In this document: piece by piece, positions 12,431-24,192 of the stretch | How the letters are laid out: every line of letters begins with the position of its first letter | Numbering within the stretch: position 1 is the first letter of the stretch | NCBI GenBank assembly: GCA_033819885.1 | Contig: JAQYUZ010000018.1 | Span: 1-64,000, forward strand | Reading direction: 5' to 3' | DNA: 64,000 nt | DNA from: Microbotryomycetes sp. JL201 | Taxonomy: Eukaryota > Basidiomycota > Microbotryomycetes | Translations under genes and position numbers: made by a program | The notes under the pieces: generated by a model | What the model was told of the DNA's origin: nothing | What the model saw: only the letters and a program-made list of their open reading frames with translations | Database searches by the model: none

Positions 12431-12659
12431 CCCTCGCTCCCGTTTCCGTTTCTCCTTTCCAGCTTGTTGCCACCTTTTATTTTTGTTGTGCCCAAGATAG
12501 ACGCGCCTGATAAGTTGATAGACCCTACCTGTAGTACAACGTCGAGCCCCGATCGGGCTTGCCTGGGACACCCTCTAATTTCCTTCATCATTTCAACGTC
12601 CGCGGGGGTTTACCCCGGGCACACGCCGGCGATCCTTTTCGATTCCGAGGCAGAGCGAC
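12431..12659. other. Intergenic, no gene seen
   Basis: Presumed 3' flank of the small membrane protein and promoter of the Zn2Cys6 regulator. A pyrimidine-rich run lies at about 12435-12470. Nothing else recognisable. Confidence 0.4.
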
Positions 12660-15508
12660 TTGATCTTGCGACACAGCGCGCCAGGGATGGCGCCCAGCGC
12701 TGCAAATGGGCCGCCAGTGTACCCTACGTACTGGCAAAATCCCAGCGTGGATACGACGAGAGCAGCTTTGCTTCCGAGCGGTCCTTCGGCTGCGAGGCTG
12801 GAGCCGAGCACGATCCCGTCGTCGGCTCGGGCGATAGCCAGCGCACCCTCAGAGAGCATGTTCAACGTTCTCTCGCCCGTATTCACACCGGACGATGCTC
12901 TCGTGCACTACTCGCAACTCACAGCGGTGCATCCACCGTACGCCCCGTCGTCGGCCCGCTACTACCAGCAGCAACCTGTACCAGTCGCCGGACAGTCATA
13001 TGTTCCATTGGCGCTCGCTGCAGACTCGGATGGTACCTGGCATCCCGACAATGCTGGCTTGCACGCGGCTGTTGCTCCTCAACGACCCTTAAGCACACCC
13101 AGCTCGTCAAGCTCAAACATGGCCGCCAATGAGCCTTTGATTGGCACTCCAGCTGGCCCGTACCGAGCTCTAACGCATAGCCCGGACGAGCAAGAGCCGG
13201 CACCTCCTGCAAAACGCAAGCGAGTTCTGAAAGCGAGACCGACTGCGCCAGAAGGCGTCGTGATTACCGAAAAGAGCTGCGCTCGATGCAGAATTCGCAA
13301 AGGTCCGTCCGCTCGTCTCGTTTCCATCGTGCTAATGCTAACCGACCCGTCACGCTCACAGTCAAGTGTGACAGGACATTTCCAATCTGCGCCAACTGCA
13401 AATTGCGAGCCGAGGATTGCGACTTGGTTTCGCTGCACCCAAAGGACAAGCAGACGGCTACAGCGAGGGAGCAACAGGCGTCTGATCGTATCACGCAGCT
13501 CGAGACTCGCCTCGGTAAGCTCGTTTACTAAACTTCTCAAAACCACCTCTAACGGCGCGCCGGATGCAGCTCATCTTGAAGCACTGCTGAGGCACAAGAG
13601 CGAGACAAGTCCGGTCCCAACGCCACTCGAACCTCACTCTCCTGCGCCTGTGCCTACGGTCGACATTGGTCACTCGAGTCTCGACTGGAAGCTCGCGACG
13701 CCAGTCATGGCAGAGTCACTCTCTCGACATTTGTGCGAAGGCAAGCTTGGGTCAGAGACTAACACAGACACCAACTGACAGGTCACGCCACAGCATTTTT
13801 TGATTCGTGCTGCTTCCTGCTACCCGCTTTCTCGTACTACCGTAATCAGCTCGAGACGAACCTAGATCTCGATTCTGTACCAGAGCCAACCAAAGTGAGT
13901 AGTGTTGTTGTCGCACACCGGCGTCAGACGACTCACATTGACCTTGCCAGGTCGCCATTGCCGCTTTCTGCGCCATCGGCGCGCGTGCATCCCCTCACTC
14001 GGTACGTTTACTCAAAGTGCCACGGCAGCGCGCCTTGACCATGCCGTCACAGGCCCTTCTTGGGATTCAAGCCTCATCCGACAATCAGACCGAGCAACGC
14101 TTGGTCAGCGCCGGCGCTCGGCGACATTCCGCGTGTCAAGTTCTCGTCGAGCAAGCTCATGTGCTGTCGTTCAAGCAAGCATTGGCCGACGAGCCAACTG
14201 TCGACAACCTCGCCGCTCTTCTGGCCTTGTTGCAAATGACGTCGTTTGCCGAAGTGTGGGTTCTTGTCGTGGACGAAAAACAGTCAAGCTGACTTGCGCG
14301 TTCACTTAGGGTCCCTCGCAAATCTCGCACCACTTTACGACTCGCACTCGGCCATTTCAAAGAGTTGCAAGATCGCGCCAGCAATCCAACTCAAATTCGG
14401 GCTGTGCAACAGCAATTTGGATTTGCGTTATTCGTGAGCTCTAGGTCATGACGACATCGAGTGCGCGGCTGAACCCTGCCTGTTGACAGACAATCGACGC
14501 TCTTAATTCTGCATACGCCCGCCGCGCCTGCCTGATCACTGATTCCGACTTCGAGCAGTATTTTAGTCAGGCCGACATTGACCTGCGGCCGCTGCCCGAT
14601 GCCGCGCTGCTGGACGAGTGCAAAAAGCTCCTTCAATCAGACGCGAACAAGCAAGTTTTGCACCTGATTGCGTGTTGGACGTCGACGTGTCAACGGAAAT
14701 TCGCGATATTGGCCTCTCGTAAGGGACCGCATGTGCCTGTCGCGGTGGCAGTTTTCATTGACTTTTGTCCCCAGCTCGTCCATCATCGCTGGACGATGTG
14801 GACGCTGCGGCCCGGAACTTGCTCGCCAGTATCGACAACGTGCGCGCCGTCGTTCGACTCGTGCAGAGTCAAGCGCCGCTTATGGAACGGACCGACAGTG
14901 ACGACTGTCACAGCCACGACAGCGACGTGTTTGCCCTCGTCGTCCGCCACGATCGCGACCTGCTCGACCTCGTATCGTTGCTCCATATGATGATTTGCAG
15001 CCTCCGTCAACCCGGATTACCTCGACTGGCCCGAGAGGTCGACCGTCGAGCTCGCAAGGCCTTGAAGGTTCAGGCGTTTTATTTCAAATTTTATGCGCAC
15101 TGCAGGGACGCACACATGTCTTATCATTCTTTCCAAAACTTGGAGCTCGTGCCGACGTGGACCAGGATGGCGCTTGAAAAGATGGGTGATCCAAACGGTC
15201 CTCGAGCAGCGGATGAAGAGTTGACGACAGAAGAGTTAGATTGGTGAGAGCAAGCGCGCCCATTCGTCGTGTTGATTGCGTGCTGAAAAGCGGTCATATT
15301 GTGTCAGGCTCGTGGAAGGCGTCCGCAACGCTTGTTTCTTTACGCCAGCGTGAGTCCCCTGTGCGACACTATGCGCTGGCCCGCTCACATACGTCCCCGC
15401 AGCGCCGAGCGGCGGCTCAAAGAGCTGGCTCGAACCGAAAGTCGGATCAGGGCCATGCCCACGTTTGACAAATTAGTGAAAATTGATGGGCCAGATGGGC
15501 ATTTGTAG
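12660..15508 (+). CDS. Zn(II)2Cys6 fungal transcription factor 1, multi-exon
   Basis: The DNA-binding cluster is CARCRIRK + VKCDRTFPICANCKLRAED + C, with spacing C-x2-C-x6-C-x6-C-x2-C-x6-C, split by an intron after RIRK (about 13302-13360). Upstream is a Ser/Pro/Gln-rich tail with a basic patch PAKRKRVLKAR; downstream a short coiled-coil-like segment (SDRITQLETRLGKLV) and a middle-homology-type region containing FCAIGARASPHS..LLGI and HDRDLLDLVSLLH. The C-terminal exons read TWTRMALEKMGD, TTEELDW, then LVEGVRNACFFTPA and AERRLKELARTES, ending at 15508. Start could be 12660 or the Met at 12687. It is paralogous to the regulator at 28149-31752. Target genes cannot be inferred from context. Confidence 0.82.
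15244..15307 (+). other. Intron shared in position with Zn2Cys6 regulator 2
   Basis: The intron interrupts the Trp codon of ELDW in phase 2 (TG/GTGAGA...GTCAG/G) and is 64 nt long. The paralogue has an intron at the same codon and phase (29132-29194, 63 nt). Confidence 0.8.
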
Positions 15509-15647
15509 CTTTAGAATTCAAATTCGCTGGGAGATTGGAGACGTCCGTTCGTTCGAGTAGAAAAGGTCACGTGCAGGCGAGCACAGCCACTTTCTTGAAC
15601 AGAGGCCTCCCACGTCGCTCCCAGCCACTTCTCTCATTCCACTCATC
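15509..15647. promoter_or_regulatory. Annexin upstream region with GTCACGTG
   Basis: A GTCACGTG octamer lies at 15566-15573, 75 bases before the annexin ATG at 15648. It matches the Cbf1-type RTCACRTG consensus. Several other intergenic regions of this window carry the same octamer. Confidence 0.4.
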
Positions 15648-17965
15648 ATGTCGTATCAACCACCTCCAGCACAATGTGAGTCCTGTTTGCCTGTAGCGTT
15701 GCGCGATCCGGTTTGCTCCCGCCCGGCTCTGGGCAGACGACCGAGCTTCCGCACCCGCTGCCATCGCCTTCCATACATGTACGGCATGTGATCGCCTATC
15801 ATCGGCTTGACGCCCTGGTAACGTAACGCGGCGCTCGGGCGCCCACCGGACAAGTGACCTCATTCGACATGCACTCTACCGACGCCGTCTCGCGACGCCG
15901 GGAAGCGTGGCACAACCATGCTGATGCGTCGGGTGACTCTTATGTGCGTTACATCGGCTGACGCGCGCCGTGTGAACCTGCGCAGACGGAGGAGGGGCAC
16001 CACCTCCAGGCCAGCCACATCCCGAGGCGTACAACTATGGCCAGCCCAACTATGGACAGCCAGCCCAGCACGGCAACCAGCCTTACCAGCAGCAACAAGC
16101 GCCTTATGGCACGCAGCCTCCGTATCAAGCTCAGTGCAAGCTGTTCCGAGATTCTACACCGCAAGCGACGACTGATACGCTCTCTGTCGTCAGATGGACA
16201 GCACGCTCCTCCACAATCGGCGTACCCAGGTGCGCCCCCGCAGCCGCAATACGGCCAAGTGCCGCCTCAGCCAAGTTAGTCTGACCCGACTCGGAACGTT
16301 TGCCGGGTCCTGATTCGTTCTCCCAACAGGCTTCGGCCAGGTACAGCCTCAAAGTCAATATGGTGCACCTCCCTCTGGTGCCGGCTACCAACCACAGTAC
16401 AATGCCGCGCCAGGCGGACAGCAGTACCCTCAAGGTCCACCTCCTCAGCCGCAATATGGTCAGCAGCCGGCTTACGGTGCACCAGGTTACGGACACCCTC
16501 CTCCTCAACCTCAACAATGGCAGCAAGGCCATCCGGCCCTGCCTGTTTCTTTTGGTCAACCGCAGATGGGCTACGGCGCGCCGTCTGTGGGCCAAGTTGT
16601 TCCAAGGACCTACCTCGGCTCTCCACTACACCCCTCAGAGAACCCACTCCTTCCTCAACACGAGCAAGTGCGCGACAATCAACCTCTTGACGGCTATGTT
16701 GCGACAAAAGACGTCGAAATCATTAAAAAGGCATGCAAAGGCTTCGGAGTACGTTCTCGGCTCACAAGTAAAGAAAGATGACGCTGACCAACGCCGTGCC
16801 ACAGACTGACGAGGCCAAGATCAACAGCGTGCTTGTCCCAATGCCGGCAGTACGCTTGCCAGTCCTACGGTACACGTACAAATCAAAGGAAGGCAAAGAC
16901 TTGGAAAAGTTGCTCGAAAAGGAGCTCAAAGGCAATCATGAGCGCGTCATTCTCAACGTGAGCCGTCCTTCTTGCAAGACTCGCACTCGTCAAACTGATC
17001 GTACGCTCCCAGCTCTTGCGCGGACCTTTGGGCGCGGATCTGCACAACATCTTTAAAGCTTGTGACGGCGTCGGCACGCACGAGGACATGCTCACAGAGC
17101 TCTTGATCGGTCGACCGCCACTTGCAATCGACTTGTTGAAAGCAGCTTTCCAAAAGGCATACAACAAGTCTCTCGAAAAGACTGTCCTCGACGAGCTGTC
17201 GTTCAAGACCAAAAGCGCGATGCAAGTCGCTTTGCTCGGCGACTGGCACGACATGCCCAACGGCGGGAGAGCGCCCGAGTTTGAAAACGGCATTCAGCCG
17301 GGCGGATTCGCTCCGCAAGTCAACCATCAAATGATCCAAGACGACTTGGCGACGCTGAGCAAGGCGATCAGGCCGATGATACCAGAACTTGACCAACAAC
17401 CAGTGTCCGCTCCCCGGGCATTGCGGTTGTTACTGCCTACTGACTGGTCGGGCCGCGTGCAGCTCTTCAATCGTGTTTGCCCGTTCGCCCGTGCATTTGC
17501 ACGCGCTGCAGCAGGCCTACTTGCAGTCAAAGCGTGTACCTCTGACTCGTCACATTAAGCAAATGGTCGACGGGCATTTGCGAGACATGTACCTGCTTGC
17601 TCTCAATGGTGCCAAAAAAGACACGACCGGAATCTGTGAGCAACCTTTTGCTACCGAGGCGATGGCCCCCTGACGCGCACTCGAGCAGGGCGCGACGCAA
17701 AAATGCTCAACAAAGCCATGGCTGGCCTAGGTACACGTGACGAACTCTTGACAATCCGGTCAGTTTCCGTCGCATCCGGTCCACGTTTGCTCGCGCTGAC
17801 ATGTCGCGCTCTAGCCTCGTCCGCGCACACTGGGACAGAAACAGGTTCAACCAAGTCAAGCAAGCGTACAAACAAAAGACTGGAAAAGAATTGGCCAACA
17901 GCGTCATGAAAGAAACGAGCGGCGACTATCGCGATGCGCTCATGACTCTCGTCAACGCCACGTAG
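15648..17965 (+). CDS. Annexin with Tyr/Gln/Pro/Gly-rich N-terminal tail, multi-exon
   Basis: Annexins bind acidic phospholipid membranes through calcium. The first exon (15648-15675, MSYQPPPAQ) joins across a 310-nt intron to YGGGAPPPGQPHPEAYNYGQ and further tandem YGQP/PPQPQ-like units, giving a long low-complexity tail as in other fungal annexins. Core repeats follow: KKACKGFG + TDEAKI (repeat 1), FKACDGVGTHEDML (repeat 2), a less canonical third repeat beginning DDLATLSKAI, and NKAMAGLGTRDELL (repeat 4). The GxGT of the type II calcium site is therefore seen in repeats 1, 2 and 4. The last exon ends GDYRDALMTLVNAT at 17965. The tail is prion-like in composition and could support condensation or binding of an EF-hand partner; that is inference. 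Confidence 0.9.
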
Positions 17966-18004
17966 GTAGGGTATTCGGGAACGAGTATATTGGCAACATG
18001 GGTA

Positions 18005-19881
18005 TCAAGTCTGTTCTGGGCCGTGCTTGAAATCCCCAAAGTCATCTTCTTTGTCGGTCGCGCCTGCACTGCTTCTTCTTCTCATTCTTCCGAACGGATT
18101 TGTCGAAGTTGAGCCCGTGTCGTAATCGAGCACGTCAACCTCGTCCAATTCTCTCGGGCCGGTTTGCGCGCTCAACACCGAGTCCTTGTCTCCCCCGTCG
18201 TCGTCATTATCGCTCAAGCGCGTCGCACCACGTCTCCTCTGCCATCGACTCTGTTCCATCGGAGCCTTGTTCGACGTCGTCGATGCCACATCAGCCGTCG
18301 ACGCGTTCGCTGGCAGTCCACCAAACATCTTGCCCAACGATCCTTGTCTTTTACCGTCCAGAAAAGGGGGAGCGTCCCCGTCAACTTTCTGCAATTCAAT
18401 CTCGTTCGCGGTCCCAGCTTCCTCGTCGTCGCCTCTCGTCAAACTTGATGCCCTCGCCCGTTGTGGTACCTTTTTGAGCGAGAGCATGACGACGCCAGCG
18501 ACAAGGACCGCAATCGATAACCAAATGCACACAAACACCCAAGTCCGGTACGAATCCATTTCGTCGAGGTACACGAGGGTGTTGATGAACGCAGACGCCG
18601 TATACGCCGAAAACAAAACGGGCACAACGAGTGTAGAGTCGTAGCATTTCAGAGCCATGTTCTACGCGACAGACAGTCAGCCGGACGCAATTTTTCGCCG
18701 CGTCCTGGGGGGGGTGCTCACAAGGCAATAGACTTGGGCCACGGCCGTGATGACGAGAAGCACGATAATGATCCACGAGAGCGGCGAAGCAAATTGGCTT
18801 GCGCCGTTCGGATCCGAGTGGTCTAGTGCGGACGAGACGAGCTGGATCGCGACAGTCAGTATCGTTGCAAAACAGCGCTGACCGCGACACTCGCCTTGAC
18901 GCCGCTCTTGGCGAAAATCAGGGTCTGGCCAGCCAACACGCCACCGGTTACGGCCCAAGACATGCCCGCAAGCTGGCGAATGCTCGAATCGGGCCGTGAC
19001 TGGCTCCAGTGCTCGAGCACTCGCTTAAGCAACCGCCTCAAATGCCCGTGAGAGCGTTTGAGCTTGCGTCGGAAAGCCTCCACTCGCGTCTTGAAGCTGG
19101 CATCTTGTAGCACCGCCCGCCTGCCTCCGCCGCCGTCGAGCATCTCTTCAATGTCATGTTCTGGGCTGTTCGAGTCGATCTGACCTCTCTCGTCCGTCAC
19201 CCTTGCCATGCACACGTCATGCACGACAGTCGAGACCCAGAAAAAGACTATTGTCGTCAATTCGAGAAAGACGAAAAACAAGATCCAGTCGAGACGAGAC
19301 CAGAGTTGCTTGAGCAGCGTCAGCGTCAGGTTGCTCTCCTTGTCGAACTCGCCCTTGTCTCGCTTGTTGCCAAAGACGACAACGCCGACGACGCCGAGCA
19401 CAATGGTAGCAGTGCCTGCGACATCAAGCTTCGTGACGGGCAGGCCGGCGAGTAGGTATGCGCTGCGTACGCACCGTCAGCCGGGCTTTCGACAGCGCCA
19501 GCACGCACAACTCACAAAACAACGTTGAATACGAGTGAGGTGGAGCCGAGCGGGGCGACGTATTCTGCGCGCAGAAACTCGAGCGCAAGCGTGCTACCAA
19601 CGACCTGAGATGCAATGTACAAGACGAGTCCGAGCCACCAGTAGCCGGAAAGGTAGTCTGGCTTGCGCTGGGCTGGCGGCAGGGCCTCTTGCCGATTAAA
19701 GTGTAGTTTCTGAATGTTGAGACCGAGTGCATTGGCAAACGAGGCGCCGAGTGTGATGAACAAGCCGATGACGAAAGACCCGGCCCTGCACGAAACGAGT
19801 GTCGGTTTGTCGAGCGGCAATGGATCCTCACGATACTCACGTGTACTTTTTGTACTCGTACAGATCCGTCTCGTTCTGCAT
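18005..19881 (-). CDS. NIPA-type magnesium transporter (DUF803), multi-exon
   Basis: NIPA proteins are multi-span Mg2+ transporters of the drug/metabolite transporter superfamily. The start MQNETDLYEYKKYT (19881) is spliced to AGSFVIGLFITLGASFANAL, the family's first span, followed by a linker, YIASQVVGSTLALEFL and EYVAPLGSTSLVFNVVL, then ANLLAGLPVTKLDVAGT and VLGVVGVVVFGNK (19400). An extended hydrophilic loop follows (EMLDGGGGRRAVLQDASFK) before GGVLAGQTLIFAKSGV. Further spans lie near 18700-18560, including VVPVLFSAYTASAFINTLVY, and a long Ser/Asp-rich cytosolic tail ends at 18005. The tail is longer than in animal NIPAs but common in fungi. Convergent with the annexin gene (39 bases apart). 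Confidence 0.88.
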
Positions 19882-20530
19882 TCTGTCGTGTGCGCTCGTT
19901 CGCGTCCTGGCCAAGACGTCACTGTCGACGCACGAGCACTGCCGTTCGTGCGCGCGAACGAGTCGGCAATCTCGAGCCGATACCGTTTGCTACGGACTCG
20001 GCTGTCCGCCGTCCCCTGGTCGTCGTTGTAGTGAAACCGAAACGCCGAGCTTTCGGTTGAGCCGCAGCACAGCCCTTTTCCAGATTCAATGCGACCAGAG
20101 TAGCACAGGTCCAAGATGGCATGATTGCAAAGCTACTAGCTCCTTGCTTGCTTTGGAATCATACCGAGCCTGCCATGATTATTAACAAAACGGCCCGACG
20201 CTTGCTCGCATCGGTTGACCTCTGACGGGCGTCTCGCGACGTCCAAGTCGTGTTCTGTGACCATTGTGTAAGTGACATTCGCCTACTCGCATGTCAACAG
20301 AACGACACGACGCAGCCAACTCGTCACGTGCCAGAGCGAGGACGCCCACTCTGGCGATGTGCCCTCTTGTGGTCGACAAAAAAAGATCGTGGCGTTCTGG
20401 GCCATGTATCTGTCGGTGTGACATGCGCTACAAGCTAATGCTGCCGCTGCTCCCCCGCCTCTTTGGACAAACAAGCTCGGGCCAGCCGTGTGCTGACAGT
20501 GTCCTGCATTCGACAGAAGCGCGGCCAGAC
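19882..20530. promoter_or_regulatory. Divergent promoter region between NIPA transporter and HDA1-type deacetylase
   Basis: The region holds a GTCACGTG octamer at 20324-20331. An open frame upstream of 20531 continues from 20291 in the same frame as the deacetylase N-terminus, so translation could start earlier. The ATG at 20531 is preferred because the upstream residues look non-coding. Confidence 0.35.
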
Positions 20531-20693
20531 ATGGCAAACAATAATGCAACATCGAACGGGATGTCACCAATGGGCAGCAGCGCGTCGGCGCCGTTGACCC
20601 AGGCGGTCGGCGGTCAAATACCAACACTGTCACAGTCGGGCGCCTCAATCGAACCTATGCCCACCGTCGTTGTGTCAAACGCTTCAACTCAAG

Positions 20694-20725
<32 letters not shown>

Positions 20726-23700
20726 GCGCGTCCAGGGCCGTCAACGCCGTACGCTGCCAGCCTAGCATCAGGCCAGCAAGGGCCTGTTCCTTCTGCATCT
20801 ACTTCGACACAGCATGACGCACCATCTCAAGCCGCTGCGCCGGCACCCGTCATCCTCACCGGATTCGCTGCCGTCCAATCTATCGCCGCCGCCAAACCAA
20901 ATCCCGTGCCATACACGAAACCGCCGCCTTACGATCCGATCGCCCCAGGTACAACAAGCAATTTGCCGCCTCCGACCGGCATCGTCGGCGAGAGTGCGCC
21001 GCGCCAACTCGTTTCGGACGCCGAAGTGGCCAAGATGGACTCGGACCAGCTCAGAGATTTGCAGCGCAAAGGCAAAGGCGTCTTGCGGGAACACGACATT
21101 CGAGCAATGAGTATCGAACAGCTGAGAAAACTCGGCGTTGGCAGGACACCATCAGGCAAGCTGGACAAGACTCTAGCGCAAAAGGTGTTCTGACGACCGC
21201 GCTCCACGCAGGCTACTGCTACTCTGGCAGAATGACATTGCACACGGAACTCAACAGAGATCCAAAAGGTGACACCCATCCCGAACAACCGGCTCGGATT
21301 GCCGGCATCTTTCAAAAGCTAAAAAGTGCGTCCGGCTATCTCTGTTCGGCCCCCGCGCGACTGACGATGCCGTCCTGTCACCTGTGCAGACTCTGGTTTG
21401 GCTGCTCGGATGGAGCGCGTTGCGGTCCGGGAAGCCGTTCGGGACGAAGTCATGCTCGTTCACTCGGAGGGACACTGGGACAGGGTTCGGGCGCTGGGAT
21501 GTCAGTTCAAGGTGCTCATTTGTGTGCAACATTGCGCGCGCGCTGACAATTGCCGAAATCAGTCCAAACTGTCGAGTATTTGCAGAGCTGCTCTGAATAC
21601 TTTGAACGGCTGTCGCTGTACGCAAACCCCGAGACGTCTGTCAGTGCGCGCCTTTCGTGCGGCGGGGTCATAGAAATGTGCAGGGCTGTCGCCGAGGGCC
21701 AGATCAGAAACGGGTTCGCCATCGTGAGGCCACCAGGTCATCACGCCGAGCCAGAAGACGCCATGGGATTCTGCTTTTTCAACAATGTCGCCGTCGCGGC
21801 AAAATGGCTCAGGACGGTCTATGATGGCACGACGCTCGGCGCGTCTGGACAGCCCGTGAAAAAGATGGAGCGCATTTTGATACTCGATTGGTAAGGTGAA
21901 ACCCATGTGTACGGCTTTGATGCCGTCGCTGATCACTTGGCTTTCAGGGACGTCCACCACGGTAATGGGACGCAAAAAGCATTTTGGGGAGACAAAGACA
22001 TTCTCTACATGTCTTTGCACAGACACGGTGACGGCTTTTACCCTGGAGGTACTTATGGCGGCGCAGACATGGTCGGACAGGGGCCAGGCGAGGGATAGTA
22101 CGTCCCAGGCGCCCAGAGACTTGACGACGTACTTACAGCGGATGCTGGTGTGCAGCTCAGTGAACGTCCCTTTCCCAGATACTGGCATGAGCGATGCAGA
22201 TTATATATACGCCTTCCAACGGGTAATCATGCCGATCGCTTACGAGTTCAACCCCGATATTGTCCTCGGTGCGCTCGTCCGACGCGGTCTTCGATTCCTT
22301 GCTCATTTTGCTGTACAGTGTCTGCCGGATACGACGCTGCCGAAGGAGACACGCTCGGACTGATGAAGGTCACGCCAGCCGGGTTCGCTCATATGACGCA
22401 CATGCTTTCGGTTCTCGCAAACGGCAAACTAGTCTTGGCTCTCGAAGGTGGCTACAATGTCGACTCTATTGTGAAATCGGCTCATGCGTGCGTCGAAGTC
22501 TTGGTCGGCGACGAGCCGAGGCCGTTGCAGCTCGGTCCTGCGAGCATGAGCGCGACAAATGCGGTTCAAAACGTCATTGGCGTGCAGAGCAAGTATTGGA
22601 AGAGCATGGGGTACTCGATCGAGCCTTCAGAGGGTGCGTTCGGTTTGCTATAGACAGACAGCCGGCATGCTCATGACGGTTTCTGCAGAGGCCAAGAATG
22701 CAGGAAAGGCCATTCCGCTATCTGGCAAGTGGACCAGCCTCATCGCGTTAAGCACTCACATGACCAACCAAATCCGTTTCCAGAACTGCTCAAATCGCAC
22801 CGCGTGTACGATCTGTACCACGAATATGGCTTGTTCAACGTCGAACTTGTCGACCCGCTGCTGGAAGAGAAATTCAGCAACCAACTCTTGTGCTCGTAAG
22901 TTGGGACGGCAGGTTTTCAACTTTTGCTGAGCCGCTTGGCAGAGGCAACGTATACGACGCCGACACACTGTTGCTTTTCATGCACGACATGTGAGTGCCC
23001 GTTGAAAGCTGCGTTCGAAGCATTACCAACTTTGTACTGCAGCGGCTCGATCAAAGCGTCCTTCATGGCCGCCACCCTGGACGTTGACCTGGAAAAGACT
23101 CTGTTGGCAAGTCCGTGCGATGCGTACGAAAAAAAAGTCGTTCTAACGCTCGCGTTCAGCTCGACACTAGTCGCGCTGTTTTGGATTGGGCTACAAAGGA
23201 AAACAACTGGGGCGTGATTGACGTCAACATGCTCGCACACATTCCGAGCGTCAAAGGACAGGCAGTGCGTCTGTGCCGGCGCTTGCTGACGTCAAACTGA
23301 TCATTGTCGGTCCGTAGCCCGACAAGATGCGAGACCAAAAACTCGAGCGAGACCTGGCGCTGTTTGTGTGGGACAACATTGCGAGGCGAGTCGAGTTGAT
23401 GTCCTGGGTTCACATTTGCCACGTCGCTGACGTTGGCCCCGCGCGGACGACCAGACTGTCCGAAGCAAAGCACATTGTCTTGTTTGCATCTGGCGTCGGT
23501 TATCACGCCATGATGGCGCTTATTTCACAGCGAGGTATGCATGCGCTCCGCCTTTGTCAATGATACGCGGCTGACGTGAACGCAGCCGACATTCGTGAGC
23601 GTGTCAGAGCTGTCGTTGCAGTTTTGGGTCACGAGGCGCCGCCTGAACTTGATGCGGCGTCTGGTGCGCGCACATGGTACAAAGAGGTGAGCAATCGTGG

Positions 23701-24093
23701 ACTAGACGAGTTTGTTGCGCACTAAGGCACTTTGAACGACAGCGGTCGTACGTCATTCTGCCGTCCTCGCACCCTCTGCATGAAGACGCTCGCAAAGCTG
23801 GCAAGCATCAAAAACGGTTTGGCAATGTTCATCGCTCAAGTGAGTACTGCCGAGGCGCAAATGTCGCAGCATTCGCCAATCTTTTCTTTGCTTTACTTCG
23901 TGCAGCGGCCGACGATGAAAGCAGACCGGTCCATTTGATCAAATCGTTCATGCCTCGGATCAAAGAGTTTGTTGGTGCCAAAGTGCCCACGATGACTGTT
24001 CCTGCACGGGACAGCAACGGTCAGAACGGGTTCGCGAATGGCGTTGCGGTTGACGGTCAAGGCGATGTAGCAATGGCGAGCGGTCAGACTTGA
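20531..24093 (+). CDS. HDA1: Class II histone deacetylase, Hda1/Clr3 type, with Arb2-like C-terminal domain
   Basis: Class II deacetylases remove acetyl groups from histone tails within the Hda1 or SHREC complexes. The first exon (20531-21155) is low-complexity with ten consecutive Gln codons (20696-20725) and ends GVGRTPS; a 56-nt GC-AG intron joins it to [17 protein letters not shown], the family's domain start (compare TGxxYDxRM). Catalytic motifs follow: [64 protein letters not shown]. All metal-binding and charge-relay positions I can check are present. The C-terminal part (about 22700-24093), with [38 protein letters not shown] and [12 protein letters not shown], matches the Arb2-like domain of fungal Hda1. 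It ends at 24093, 99 bases before the PP5 gene. Confidence 0.9.
20696..20725 (+). repeat. (CAGCAA)5 polyglutamine tract in the deacetylase N-terminus
   Basis: Ten Gln codons alternate CAG and CAA, flanked by Glu and Ala. The alternation is a mixed-codon polyQ, less prone to slippage than pure CAG. Confidence 0.95.
21156..21211 (+). other. GC-AG intron in the HDA1-type gene
   Basis: The donor is TCAG/GCAAGC and the acceptor CCACGCAG, with CTGAC at 21190-21194, 17 bases before the end. The 56-nt length is typical here. It is the only phase-1 solution found that connects the N-terminal exon (stop codon at 21191-21193 if unspliced) to the GYCYSGRM domain start. Confidence 0.75.
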
Positions 24094-24192
24094 GCGTGGT
24101 GTAATCGTATGATTTGCCGTAATCGCTACGAGCTTTTTCTATTTGGCACAGATTAGTGTTGCGCGTGCGCGCGGACTCGTCTTTTTCGACAG

